A stretch of 64,000 bases of DNA from Rhizobium sp. BK650 (GCF_014195325.1 NZ_JACIBK010000009.1:86615-150614); one strand, 5' to 3'. Shown: positions 47,784 to 56,952, counted from the first letter of the stretch. Notes: generated by a model from the sequence alone, not told the origin. Numbers and translations: made by a program.

Positions 47784-48482
47784 TTCGCCTTCCTTCATAA
47801 AAATATTATGATGTGCATATGCTGGCGACAGGGCCGCTTCCTTGTCCTGGATCAATAACAACGCACATGTCGCCAATCGGCCGGCTGCGTGCTCGCTGTC
47901 AAAGCAGGCCGGCCGACGCGGCACGTCAGCGCCTTGAGGATATTGCCGGCGTAAGACGGGCCGCTATCGACCTCGTCCACGAGCCGTGCTGACGAGCGAA
48001 GACATGGACGATGAGAAGCCTGCCTGGAGCTAAGTCAGACGACAATCCCGTCATCGATGCTGCCGTCCTCGCCGCGCTTAGGCGTTACCCGATCTTCTCA
48101 TGGATTACCTGCGCGCAGGTATTGTCGGCTCGAGAGTGGAGATCGGTACCGATGAAGACGCCGGCACGCGGCATCTTTCCGTCGCATGGGCAATCGGGCC
48201 TGGATTCGATCGTGAGTGAGGACGGCTGCGTGCTCAGGGAGGCAACGCGGTTTTCCGGCACGACGTCGGTCGGCAAGCGCCCAACACAGTCGAAGATGAT
48301 CCACCCGATCCTGAACCGATTTGCACCGACCTCTGACAATGGCCGATTGATCCTCCCCAATCGTTGCGAAGCGAACTTTCGCATCATGGTCGTCGACAGG
48401 CCTGTTTTCGGAACGTTTGCGACCGGTGCGCGTTGATCATTCTTAGCCCAAGCTCGGCCTGGGCAAGATGAGGGAGGCTATC
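47784..48482. other. Long intergenic region with Fnr/FixK box and no convincing gene
   Basis: About 700 bases between divergent hemN and the CBS-domain gene. The hemN side holds the box at 47842-47855. ORFs at 48011-48436 (plus, 141 codons) and 48085-48387 (minus, 100 codons) overlap each other and neither resembles a known family to me. It may hold a decayed gene. GGGAGG near 48473-48478 serves the CBS gene. Confidence 0.4.
47842..47855 (-). promoter_or_regulatory. Fnr/FixK-like box upstream of hemN
   Basis: On the minus strand TTGATCCAGGACAA matches the Fnr/FixK consensus TTGAT-N4-ATCAA in 8 of 10 defined positions. It is centred about 66 bases before the hemN ATG. Anaerobic control of hemN by FnrL/FixK proteins is known in alphaproteobacteria. 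Confidence 0.6.
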
Positions 48483-48920
48483 ATGAAAATTAGCAATTAC
48501 ATGACCACAAATGTCCAGATCACTGATCCGGAGCAGACATTGCAGGACGCCGCTTTAATGATGGGACGTCTCGATACCGGGGTTCTCCCGGTGGGGGAGA
48601 ATGACCGGTTGGTCGGCATGATCACCGATCGGGATATCGCCATCCGCGGGGTGGCAGAGGGAAAAGGCCCGAAGACGAAGGTACGGGACGTGATGAGTAC
48701 CGATGTCAAGTACTGCTTCGAGGACGAAGACGCGGAAGACGTCCTTCACAATATGGGCGATCTCCGAGTCCGGCGCCTGCCCGTGCTGAACCGAAAAAAG
48801 CGGCTCGTTGGCATCATTTCGCTTGGCGATCTCGCCATGAAGGGCAGTGCCAAGGAAACAGGCAAGGCGCTGGGGGGCATCTCGCAACGCGGCGGTGCCC
48901 ATTCGCAGACAGCTCACTGA
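48483..48920 (+). CDS. CBS-domain-pair protein
   Basis: 145 residues: two CBS domains, TDPEQTLQDAALMMGRLDTG to MITDRDIAIRGVAEG and YCFEDEDAEDVLHNMGDLRV to GIISLGDLAMK. Such stand-alone CBS proteins bind adenine nucleotides and modulate partners. Start 48483 follows GGGAGG; 48468 is an in-frame alternative. Hydrophilic, cytoplasmic. Its target is unknown; it neighbours hemN, in a region likely to respond to low oxygen. Confidence 0.85.
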   Translation: MKISNYMTTNVQITDPEQTLQDAALMMGRLDTGVLPVGENDRLVGMITDRDIAIRGVAEGKGPKTKVRDVMSTDVKYCFEDEDAEDVLHNMGDLRVRRLPVLNRKKRLVGIISLGDLAMKGSAKETGKALGGISQRGGAHSQTAH

Positions 48921-49269
48921 CGATCATCGCAGCTCCGCAGCAGAACTGCCGGCTATTGACCGCCATCCGCTCATTAAGTCAGTCGCGCCATAATCCTGGC
49001 GCGAGTGATGCGAGGGTGCACGCGACCATTTTCTGTCGGTGTCGGTTAGTCATATGCGGTCGTCACATGGTCGAAGGGCTCTCGCCAAATCGCCGGCATA
49101 AACGCATCTGACGATGGCTGGCTCGATATCTCTGAGGAGCGTGGCAGGATAGACCGCATTTCGGATATGATGCCGTTGCCATCGAGCTCCTGCTTGTTGT
49201 CCTTGCGGAATCTCAGCTCGACCGGAGCGGTACTTGAACCGATAGAGATCAAATCAAGGACCAGATTTG
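48921..49269. other. Intergenic stretch without recognised content
   Basis: About 350 bases between the CBS gene and the broken LysE-type gene. A minus-strand ORF at 49046-49285 overlaps the LysE start and has no family features. AAGGA lies before the ATG at 49270. Confidence 0.35.
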
Positions 49270-49832
49270 ATGAACTTGCCGACATTCGTCATCGCCGTCT
49301 TCTCACTGCTGATCCTCCCAGGCCCTACCAATGCGGTTCTCGCCTTGTTGTCGACGGGACTGACGGTCTGGCGGTCGCTGTCGCTCATCGCCGCGGTGGT
49401 GCTCACCTATCTCGTAATCATCGTTCCTGTGTCCAGCATCGCAGGTCCGCTCCTGAACAGCCATCCGGACCTCGCCAGCCTCGTCAAGCTCATTTCGGCG
49501 ACCTGGGTTCTCTATCTTGCGCTCAAGCTTTGGGTTCCGACGCCGGCGGCCGGCCATAATAGGCTCGGCATCCGTCACTGGTCATCACCACGCTGCTTAA
49601 TCCCAAAGCCCTTATCATTGGCTTGACCCTGGTACCCGCTGTCGAAGTAGGGATACCCATAGCGACGGTGGTATTCGTCTGTTGCGTGACGGTGGCGTCG
49701 GCGATCTGGCTTGGTCTCGGTGGTCTGCTCATCGGACGCCATGAGCAAATGCCGCCTCTTGCGCGCTATTGCGGTTGCGCGGTGCTCGTCGCTTTCTCCA
49801 TAACCCTTGCCATCGGCGCTCTTTCGAGTTGA
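49270..49832 (+). pseudogene. LysE/RhtB-type exporter gene broken by a frameshift
   Basis: The first frame (MNLPTFVIAVFSLLILPGPTN) has the LysE start with the conserved PGP, then helices up to about 49562. The C-terminal part (ITTLLNPKALIIGLTLVPA, then VASAIWLGLGGLL) is read in another frame from about 49563. A single missing base between 49563 and 49590 would explain it. Joined, the protein has about 187-188 residues, close to the family's 200. The family exports amino acids. Either a recent pseudogene or a sequencing error. Confidence 0.75.
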
Positions 49833-50194
49833 AAGACGCCCAGGACCTGCACAACAGTGGATCGGATGATTTGCCGTCGATGGCGGGCCTCTGGTGCTCG
49901 CCGGTCTTCGAACCGGAAGATCCGCCCCGCATGAGAAGCCGACCTGACTGCAGTCATAGGCCTCGGCCAACGTGCAGAGCATGCATGCTTCACGCCGCAG
50001 CCACGACGCCGAGCTGCCGGGCCAATCTGAAAAACCACTATCTCGTCAGTGGAGTGGCATTGACCGCGACACGTTGTGCGATCATTATTCAGGCGAGTCT
50101 AAATTAAAGGGATATTCGATCCACATCACGATCAATCGGGCGAAAATGGACTAGCAGGAGTCTTCAAAAGGACTTTATGGAAGGAGAGGAAACG
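49833..50194. other. Intergenic stretch upstream of the GGDEF-EAL gene
   Basis: About 360 bases. No recognisable gene. The promoter of the GGDEF-EAL gene and perhaps of the whole operon must lie here. AAGGAG at 50181-50186 is the ribosome-binding site; I could not place reliable -35 and -10 boxes. Confidence 0.35.
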
Positions 50195-51919
50195 ATGCCG
50201 GAAGGCGATGCGACACAGCGTGCTCCTGTTGAAGCCTATCTCCCTGCCAATACCGACGAGCTTGTATCTCTTTATGACGAGAGCTTTCATCTCACCGAAT
50301 GTTCGGCAAGACATCGGCACACCTATGCCGTAGATTCTCTGGTCGATGCCACTTTATGGCATGTCTATCCGGAGCTTCTCGCTCCTTCGACCAAATCTGC
50401 GGTTGATTTCGTCCTTTCGAGCGGATTGCCGCGAAACGTCGAGGTCGCAAACGCGAAGACGGGAGATCGGCGCACACTCACAGTCTTTCGCAGCCCCCAT
50501 GGATTGGGCGTTGTCGAGGCGGACGATATGTCGAGCTTGCGGGGCACTTATAGCCAGGGTGAAAATGACCGTGCGCTTCTTTTCCATCAGGCTACCCACG
50601 ATGTTTTGACCGGACTGCCAAACCGACGGCAATTCAGCGATCAATTGCGCAGTGCTCTGCCTGTATCAAAGGGGGCAAGATTTGCTCTCATGCAGATCGA
50701 CCTCGATGATTTTAAACCGGTGAATGACACATTGGGCCACGGCGCAGGCGACACTGTTCTGAAGATGGCTGCCGAACGCATACGTAGCGTGCTTGGGGAG
50801 CACGAAATTGCGTATCGGTTGGCCGGTGATGAGTTCGCAGTCATACAGCAAAGAGCAAGCCAGCCTCGGGAGGCCGAGCGCCTTGCAGAAGCGCTCGTCG
50901 GCGCTTTCAAGGAGCCGTTCACGGTCGAGGGTATCAATGTCTTTGTCGGCGCAAGCGTTGGAGTTGCCATTGCTCCAGCAGATGGAAACGAATTCGAACA
51001 GCTCATGAAAGCGGCAGACATTGCGCTCTATGCCGCCAAAAAGGACGGCAGGCGCAGGGCAAGGAAGTTTAGCCGCTCCATGCTCATGGTTCTGGAACAG
51101 CGGGAGACACTGCGTCGCAGTTTGCGCACAGCGCTCAAGGAGGGCCAGTTCTTCATCGAGTATCAGCCACTCGTACAACCTCCTTTTTCGATCGTCGGCT
51201 TTGAAGCCCTGTTACGATGGCGTCATCCCGTTGTCGGCATCATCCCGCCCAGTATCTTTATTCCCATGGCCGAGACGGACGGCTTGATGAGGGAAATCGG
51301 CCAATGGGCCCTTGAACAGGCCTGCCGTGAAGCAATGTCATGGCCCGAGCATTTTACAGTTGCTGTCAATCTCTCACCGGCGGAGTTTCTACATGAAGGA
51401 CTGACCGATCGCATTGCTCAAACCTTGGACCTTGTTGGCATCCGTGCCGACCGGCTTGAACTCGAGATCACCGAGTCTGTGCTGTTGGAGCGTACAATCA
51501 ACAATCTCGATACCCTTAATACGTTAAAAATGCTCGGAGTTCAGATTTCGCTCGACGACTTCGGAACCTACTATTCATCGCTCAGCTACCTGAAAAATTT
51601 CCCCTTTGATACGATCAAGATCGACCAGTATTTCATCAAAGATCTTGAGATCGACGAGAAGAGTCAGACAATCGTCCGTTTCATTGTTGCACTCGCGCAT
51701 GGGCTCGGCATGAGCGTCACTGCCGAGGGTGTGGAAACGGCAGAACAAGCTACCTTGCTCAAGAAAACGAAATGCGACCGGCTGCAAGGATATTTCCTCG
51801 GCAAGCCGATCCCCACCGAAGAGATCGGTACGTTCCTTGGCAAGCTCAGGCCGCCCGTCTCCCTTGAAAACTTCTTGATTTCCGCACCAACCCAATCTCT
51901 CAATCCTCGGCGAATGTGA
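50195..51919 (+). CDS. GGDEF-EAL protein with N-terminal PAS-like region (c-di-GMP turnover)
   Basis: 574 residues: a PAS-like region (about 20-115), a GGDEF domain (125-290) and an EAL domain (305-560). The GGDEF site reads AGDEF (210-214) and there is no RxxD inhibitory site. The EAL part keeps EAL (337-339), NLSP, EITES (424-428), DDFG (454-457), K475 and EGVE, so phosphodiesterase activity is likely; the usual DDFGTGYSSL is DDFGTYYSSL. Synthase activity is possible because AGDEF can be active. Start 50195 has AAGGAG eight bases upstream; ATG 50177 is an alternative. It heads the partner-switching operon, 49 bases before the next gene. Confidence 0.88.
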   Translation: MPEGDATQRAPVEAYLPANTDELVSLYDESFHLTECSARHRHTYAVDSLVDATLWHVYPELLAPSTKSAVDFVLSSGLPRNVEVANAKTGDRRTLTVFRSPHGLGVVEADDMSSLRGTYSQGENDRALLFHQATHDVLTGLPNRRQFSDQLRSALPVSKGARFALMQIDLDDFKPVNDTLGHGAGDTVLKMAAERIRSVLGEHEIAYRLAGDEFAVIQQRASQPREAERLAEALVGAFKEPFTVEGINVFVGASVGVAIAPADGNEFEQLMKAADIALYAAKKDGRRRARKFSRSMLMVLEQRETLRRSLRTALKEGQFFIEYQPLVQPPFSIVGFEALLRWRHPVVGIIPPSIFIPMAETDGLMREIGQWALEQACREAMSWPEHFTVAVNLSPAEFLHEGLTDRIAQTLDLVGIRADRLELEITESVLLERTINNLDTLNTLKMLGVQISLDDFGTYYSSLSYLKNFPFDTIKIDQYFIKDLEIDEKSQTIVRFIVALAHGLGMSVTAEGVETAEQATLLKKTKCDRLQGYFLGKPIPTEEIGTFLGKLRPPVSLENFLISAPTQSLNPRRM

Positions 51920-51968
51920 GCATCGGGCTTTTGAACTCCCTCGAAAGATATGGGAAGGAGGAAACGGC

Positions 51969-52487
51969 ATGCATGCAAGTAGCGACAAGCCAGCGGACGT
52001 GGCGTTCCAGCCACTCCTCCAGTTCGAGATGGAGATGGCGGCCTTTCTTTCCGACTGGCAGCATTGCGATCAATTGTCGACCTTCATGGCACGGATGATC
52101 AGCCACAATCGCACCGACCCTGTTCGGCATTCAAATTTCTTCTCGTTTGCGCTCAATGAACTGCTGGAAGTATCATTCCGCGACGGTTCCCCGCAGGGCT
52201 CGATAGACTGCACAGTCTATCGACGCGACGCGACAGAACGTGTGAAGCTCAGTTTTACGTGCCCTGCTGGGCAGCAAGAATCCTACCGCGAGGCAGTGTC
52301 GAGAACTCATGAGAAAGATGCAACCAAGCGTTATCACAGTGCCATTTCAATGGGTCAGACGCCTAACAGGGAGACCATTCTCCTTGATCTGGCAATCAAC
52401 TTCGATGCTCGCCTGCATCTGGAAGAACCCGCTCCGGCATCCATAACGTTGGTCGTCGACCTGCCTGTTGAGGGAAGCATACGTTGA
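51969..52487 (+). CDS. Small histidine-kinase-fold protein, SiaB/slr1658-like, degenerate
   Basis: 172 residues. An N-box-like helix, FSFALNELLEVSFR, resembles the NELLEN-type motif of GHKL ATPases of the anti-sigma/SiaB kind, but I see no glycine-rich ATP-lid motifs further on. It may be a kinase with a divergent site or an inactive binding partner. GGAAGGAGG lies seven bases before the ATG. Its stop overlaps the TTG start of the next gene. By position it is the natural partner of the STAS domain in the 52484-53650 product. Assignment to the family is tentative. Confidence 0.6.
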   Translation: MHASSDKPADVAFQPLLQFEMEMAAFLSDWQHCDQLSTFMARMISHNRTDPVRHSNFFSFALNELLEVSFRDGSPQGSIDCTVYRRDATERVKLSFTCPAGQQESYREAVSRTHEKDATKRYHSAISMGQTPNRETILLDLAINFDARLHLEEPAPASITLVVDLPVEGSIR

Positions 52488-53650
52488 GCGAAACACCCTT
52501 CCATGCGGAATTCGACTCCAGCAGCCAGGAATTCTTGTTAGCCGGCGTGATCCGGCCCTGTTCCATCAATGAGATCGCGGCCAGCATTTTCATGCTCAAG
52601 GAGGCTATCGACGACGTTCGAGGGGTTCTTTACATCAATGTGAAACGCCTCGTTCAGATGAATAACACCGCATTCCAGGCCATTGCCCGCGTTGTGCTGG
52701 ACACCTGCCGAACAAGATCCGATCTTCGTTTCGTGGTGGTGACTTCGAGCGTTGTCGGCTGGACCGAACGCATGTTCAAGCATCTGAGCAGCATTGAGCC
52801 GCGGATAACGGTGGAGGTCTATGATTCCGGATTTTACCCCGGCCAGAGCTTCGTCGAGGATGAGAGCTTCATTCCGATATTGCGCACGCAAACGAAGATG
52901 ACCTGGCGCCACGAGCGCACGATCCTTCCCCGTCACGGCATGCGGCCGGGGATCGTGATGGCCGATATCTGCTGTGGCATCGGCGATTTTGCTGCGCTTG
53001 TCAAAAAAGAGTTCCGCCCAGCGCGGATCGTGGCGCTCGATCATTCCAAGGCGAGTCTTGCCTATGCACGCAAGATGGCCGCAAGCTTTGACGTTACCGA
53101 TATCGAATATACTTACGGCGATGCCTCCGAAATGCTGCTCGAAGACAACCAGTTCGACCTGGTGACTTGCCGCCATTCGCTGCAGATATTCAACCGCCCG
53201 GATATGCTTCTGAAAGAACTCTTCCGCATCTGCAAGCCGGGAGGTCGGGTTTACATAACCAACGAGAAAAATTCGCATTGCCTGGGAGAGCCGCACTCGC
53301 AAAGCATCCAGTGGACGTATAACGAAGTGGCAAAACTCTTCAGGCACTTCGAAATGGACGTGGAACTCGGCCCGAAGAGTCGCCGGTATCTCGCCGAGAC
53401 CGGCTTTGACGATATCCTCATCGAATCCTTCATGGTCACCAATCTCGATGGAGACCCGCAGGATTTTGCCGACGTCATCACAGCCTGGGAAAACGTCTAT
53501 GCCGGAGAAATGGCAGTCAAGCGGGGAGATTCGTCTGAATTTATAGCACGTTTCCGCCAGGGGTTCAGAGACCACATTTTCGCAGCCCTTCATCCGAAGG
53601 GCTATGCCGGCTGGCCAATCTGGGCGGCGTCCGGACGCAAACCGTCATGA
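52484..53650 (+). CDS. STAS domain fused to a SAM-dependent methyltransferase
   Basis: 388 residues from a TTG start overlapping the upstream stop (TTGA), with GAGGGAAG before it. Residues 1-125 look like a STAS domain: YINVKRLVQMNNTAFQAIARV aligns in part with LNSSGINLLAK of the small STAS protein at 56588, placing T62 at the phosphorylatable position. Residues 140-388 are a class I methyltransferase with motif I ADICCGIGDFA (160-170), acidic D186 in ALDHS, YGDAS, FDLVTCRHSL and LLKELFRICKPGGRVYI. The downstream ATG of the PP2C phosphatase overlaps its stop. The fusion suggests that phosphorylation controls a methylation reaction; the methylated substrate is unknown. I know of no characterised protein with this architecture. 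Confidence 0.8.
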   Translation: MSETPFHAEFDSSSQEFLLAGVIRPCSINEIAASIFMLKEAIDDVRGVLYINVKRLVQMNNTAFQAIARVVLDTCRTRSDLRFVVVTSSVVGWTERMFKHLSSIEPRITVEVYDSGFYPGQSFVEDESFIPILRTQTKMTWRHERTILPRHGMRPGIVMADICCGIGDFAALVKKEFRPARIVALDHSKASLAYARKMAASFDVTDIEYTYGDASEMLLEDNQFDLVTCRHSLQIFNRPDMLLKELFRICKPGGRVYITNEKNSHCLGEPHSQSIQWTYNEVAKLFRHFEMDVELGPKSRRYLAETGFDDILIESFMVTNLDGDPQDFADVITAWENVYAGEMAVKRGDSSEFIARFRQGFRDHIFAALHPKGYAGWPIWAASGRKPS

Positions 53651-56007
53651 CTGCAGCCGCTCGACAGATCTCACGTTTTGGCTTGAACTCGTTTCGTGCA
53701 AAGTTCGTGCTCGTCGTCGGCAGCGCCGTGCTCTTCGACCTCATGGTGACCGGCGGCCTGGCGCTTTGGAACGTGCAAAGGCTTTCTCGCGATGCCACTA
53801 CCGAAGTCGGCCAAGGCCTGGAGCAGGCCAATCAAGGCTATATCCGCTCCTATGCGGAAATAACCGCCGAGCGTGTCAATCTGCTCCTCAACCAGGTCCA
53901 TTCCGACGTCAGCACATTGGCAGGCGTGCTTCAAGAGCAGATCGATCGCCCCTTGAGAGAAGCCCAGATCGGCCGGGCAATGGCTTCCGGTTCTCCGGAA
54001 ACCACCAAAGTCGTTTACGATGCCACGGGAGGATGGGCTCAAAATCTGCCCGGCTCGCCATCCGTCGTCAGCGTCTGGGGTTATCTCCTCGGACCTGATC
54101 ACCTTCCGTTGCCAGAGGTCCAAAGTGACATCGAAAACAGCGCGGTCCTCGACCTTGTAGCGCCAAGTCTCGTGTCGGACGGCCTGTCGAAGCTTCAGAT
54201 GTACTATATCGGCCCGAAGGAGCGTCCGATCTTCCGGACAACGCCCTATACGGCCCAGGCGCAAACTTTCGACAGGCTCTATCCGGGCCACAACACCGCG
54301 GAATTCTGGCCTTTTTTCTTTCCCGGGCTTTACGAATCTTGGGAGCAATGGGGCAAGGACAGAGGACAGCGCCCGGTCAATAGCGACATCACTCAGACAG
54401 CACCCTATACGGATGCAATCACCGGCAAACTCATCGTCAGCTTCTTCCAGCCGCTCTGGTCTCCTGACCGTACAAAAGTTGCTGGCGCCGCGGGAACGGA
54501 TATCACGCTCGACCAGTTGGCCAGAATTGTTGAAAACGTCAAAGTTGCCGATAACGGCTTTGGGTTCCTGGCCATGTCGGACGGCAATGTAGTTGCCATC
54601 AATCCGACCGGCGAGAAAATCATCGGATTGCAGGCATCGAATAATCAGGGCGGCGAAGGTGTCACGGGTCTGAACCGCTCATTGAAAAGGAGTATGCAGC
54701 CGGAGGTGGCTCAGCTGCCGCTCGGGGAGGATGGACTGTTACGCCATATCCGCCTTGATGAAAATGGCGAGAAGGTTCCCTACCTTGTCGTCTTGAAACA
54801 GCTGCAGCCGACGAATCTGTGGATTTCCGGTCCTGTCAGACGCGAAGCCATGCTGCTCGGCATCGTCGTGCCGGAGCGGGAAATCTATGCTTCGCTATTT
54901 GCTGCCCAAGCCGGAATTTCACAGGCGACAAATCGAATTCTGATCTACCAGGTCCTGGCACTCCTTGTGTCTCTGTGTTTTGTCATTACGGCCGTTTTCG
55001 CGATCTCAAAGCGCATCACCAGAGGCATCAGCTCGCTCGCCGAAGCCGCCAAGCGCATCCAAGCCAAGGATTATTCGGTCCGGGTGGACATACCGACACA
55101 TGATGAGGTTGGAGAAGCTGGGACAGCCTTCAACCGCATGGCTGAAGAGATCAGCTATCACACCGAAAATCTCGAGCAGCTCGTCGAGGACAGAACGAAG
55201 GAGATCGAAGAAGCAAACCAGCAGATCTCCAGCTTGAATCAACAGTTGCGCAGCGAAAACCTGCGGCTCGGGGCCGAACTTGCGGTTGCGCGCCGCATCC
55301 AGATGATGGTTCTTCCCAAGGCCGGCGAATTGGAGGAAATTTCGGATCTGGAAATTGCTGCTTATATGCGGCCGGCGGACGAGGTCGGCGGCGACTACTA
55401 CGATGTCTTGAGGGATGGAAAGCGGCTGAAAATCGGCATCGGCGACGTTACCGGACATGGGCTGGAAAGCGGCGTACTGATGCTGATGGTTCAGTCGATC
55501 GCGCGGGCACTGCAGGAAGCCGGCGACATGGAACCCTCGCAATTTCTGAACAGATTGAACCGGGCCATTTACAAAAACCTCGTCAGGACCAGCACCAACA
55601 AGCATCTTTCCCTCGCCTTCCTGGACTACGACGGAAGACGCCTGATGCTTTCGGGTCAGCACGAGGAATTGATCGTCGTCCGCCAATTCGGAAAGGTGGA
55701 GCGGATCGATACGCTCGACCTCGGCCTGCCGATTGGGCTCGAACCGGATATTTCGCCGTTCGTGGCCACACGCGAGGTTTCCTTTGGCCGCGACGACCTC
55801 ATCATTCTGCATACGGATGGCGTGACCGAGGCCGAGGATCACAAGGGTGAACTCTTCGGTATCGAGCGGCTTTGCGAGAGCGCCGGCCGGCGATACGGCT
55901 TGAGTGCGGAGGACGTCAAAGTTGGGATCATCGAGGATTTGATGGCTCATATCGGCACTCAGAAGATCCATGATGACATAACACTCGTGGTTATGAGGCA
56001 CAGGTGA
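53647..56007 (+). CDS. Membrane PP2C/SpoIIE-type phosphatase with extracellular sensor and HAMP
   Basis: 786 residues: membrane helix 20-42, a large periplasmic Cache-like sensor (about 43-430), membrane helix 432-453, HAMP (about 454-505), coiled coil (505-550) and a SpoIIE/RsbU-type PP2C domain (565-785). The metal Asp residues are seen in EVGGDYYDV (583), GIGDVTGHG (600), LHTDGVTEAE (724) and HDDITLVV (776-777). This is the layout of SiaA and RsbP/RsbU-type phosphatases, which dephosphorylate STAS-type partners when a signal is sensed. ATGA overlap with the STAS-methyltransferase gene and a 4-base gap to the next gene. Confidence 0.9.
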   Translation: MTAAARQISRFGLNSFRAKFVLVVGSAVLFDLMVTGGLALWNVQRLSRDATTEVGQGLEQANQGYIRSYAEITAERVNLLLNQVHSDVSTLAGVLQEQIDRPLREAQIGRAMASGSPETTKVVYDATGGWAQNLPGSPSVVSVWGYLLGPDHLPLPEVQSDIENSAVLDLVAPSLVSDGLSKLQMYYIGPKERPIFRTTPYTAQAQTFDRLYPGHNTAEFWPFFFPGLYESWEQWGKDRGQRPVNSDITQTAPYTDAITGKLIVSFFQPLWSPDRTKVAGAAGTDITLDQLARIVENVKVADNGFGFLAMSDGNVVAINPTGEKIIGLQASNNQGGEGVTGLNRSLKRSMQPEVAQLPLGEDGLLRHIRLDENGEKVPYLVVLKQLQPTNLWISGPVRREAMLLGIVVPEREIYASLFAAQAGISQATNRILIYQVLALLVSLCFVITAVFAISKRITRGISSLAEAAKRIQAKDYSVRVDIPTHDEVGEAGTAFNRMAEEISYHTENLEQLVEDRTKEIEEANQQISSLNQQLRSENLRLGAELAVARRIQMMVLPKAGELEEISDLEIAAYMRPADEVGGDYYDVLRDGKRLKIGIGDVTGHGLESGVLMLMVQSIARALQEAGDMEPSQFLNRLNRAIYKNLVRTSTNKHLSLAFLDYDGRRLMLSGQHEELIVVRQFGKVERIDTLDLGLPIGLEPDISPFVATREVSFGRDDLIILHTDGVTEAEDHKGELFGIERLCESAGRRYGLSAEDVKVGIIEDLMAHIGTQKIHDDITLVVMRHR

Positions 56008-56011
56008 GCGG

Positions 56012-56572
56012 ATGACGATCTTGTACGGATTAGCGGATCTGACGATCGGAACAGGCAAGAATATAACGCGGCTGCGCCTTTTCGAGGGACCTCTCGATCT
56101 CGGCTGGAAACATTGCGCGATCACCTCTGATTTCGTCGCCGAAATCGTCGCCCTGCGCTACCGCAAATCCCGTAACCTCTATAGGGAGGTCCGACATGAT
56201 GTTCGCTTTCTCACGAACGAGCTTGTTGAAAATGCAGTGAAATTTCGCGCAGCCGGCGAAATCGTCATAGAGGCTTCAGTTGAGAACGATGTCTTTCGCG
56301 CCAAAGTCTCCAATCTTGTCGACGAGGACGCGTCCCGACAGTTTCAGGATCTGCTTTCGCAAATAACCGTAAGCGATCCGGGCGAGCTTCTCATCAAGCG
56401 AATTGAGGCGAATGCAACCGATGCGAATACAACCGGCTCGGGTCTCGGACTTCTGACCCTTATGAGCGATTATGGCGCTCATTTTGCATGGGTCTTCGGA
56501 GCCGGGGACCCGGACGGGAGAATTCCGCTGGAAACCTACGCGTCGATCACAGTTCCAGATGCCTCGAATTGA
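56012..56572 (+). CDS. Anti-sigma/SiaB-like kinase-fold protein (slr1658-type)
   Basis: 186 residues. N-box FLTNELVENAVKF (67-79) and glycine-rich GSGLGLLTLMSDYG (142-155) are typical of GHKL ATPases of the SpoIIAB/RsbW/SiaB type; the DxGxG box is not clear. Such proteins phosphorylate STAS partners on Ser or Thr. It is placed 4 bases after the phosphatase and 15 bases before the STAS gene, so kinase, phosphatase and substrate are co-expressed. Confidence 0.8.
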   Translation: MTILYGLADLTIGTGKNITRLRLFEGPLDLGWKHCAITSDFVAEIVALRYRKSRNLYREVRHDVRFLTNELVENAVKFRAAGEIVIEASVENDVFRAKVSNLVDEDASRQFQDLLSQITVSDPGELLIKRIEANATDANTTGSGLGLLTLMSDYGAHFAWVFGAGDPDGRIPLETYASITVPDASN

Positions 56573-56587
56573 GGGGAGAGGTTGGAT

Positions 56588-56926
56588 ATGGAAATCAAGG
56601 AAGAAGAGTATCACGTCTGGTCGGAAGGCACGGAAATCTATTTCGATGGGGTCATGCGCCTACCCAACACGGAGGCCTATGCGCCGATTTTTTCCCTCGT
56701 CATGGGGATTTTGGAAGCCGCGCCCGAGCGGGTCACCATCGATCTCACAGGGCTACAATTTCTCAATTCTTCCGGGATCAACCTGCTCGCCAAGCTCACG
56801 ATTGAGGTCCGCAACAAGCCGAATGTCCAATTCACAGTGCGCGGAAGCTCGGAATATCCTTGGCAGTCGAAATCCCTTCCGAATTTGAAGAAGTTATATC
56901 CGGGAGTAGATCTCAGACTTAGCTGA
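56588..56926 (+). CDS. Small STAS-domain protein (slr1659-type anti-anti-sigma-like)
   Basis: 112 residues. VTIDLTGLQFLNSSGINLLA carries the NSSG motif near residues 60-63; the second Ser corresponds to the phosphorylated Ser of SpoIIAA (DSSG). Hydrophilic and cytoplasmic. Start ATG 56588 is behind GGAGAGG; TTG 56582 is in frame too. Last gene of the partner-switching operon. Its phosphorylation state, set by the kinase-like proteins and the PP2C phosphatase, probably decides its binding partner. Confidence 0.82.
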   Translation: MEIKEEEYHVWSEGTEIYFDGVMRLPNTEAYAPIFSLVMGILEAAPERVTIDLTGLQFLNSSGINLLAKLTIEVRNKPNVQFTVRGSSEYPWQSKSLPNLKKLYPGVDLRLS

Positions 56927-56952
56927 GGAAAGACCTTGATCGTGGCACAGGA

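Noticed and set aside
48011..48436. 141-codon ORF between hemN and the CBS gene
   Set aside because: No recognisable family, overlapping ORF on the other strand, no clear ribosome-binding site; kept only as part of the intergenic description.
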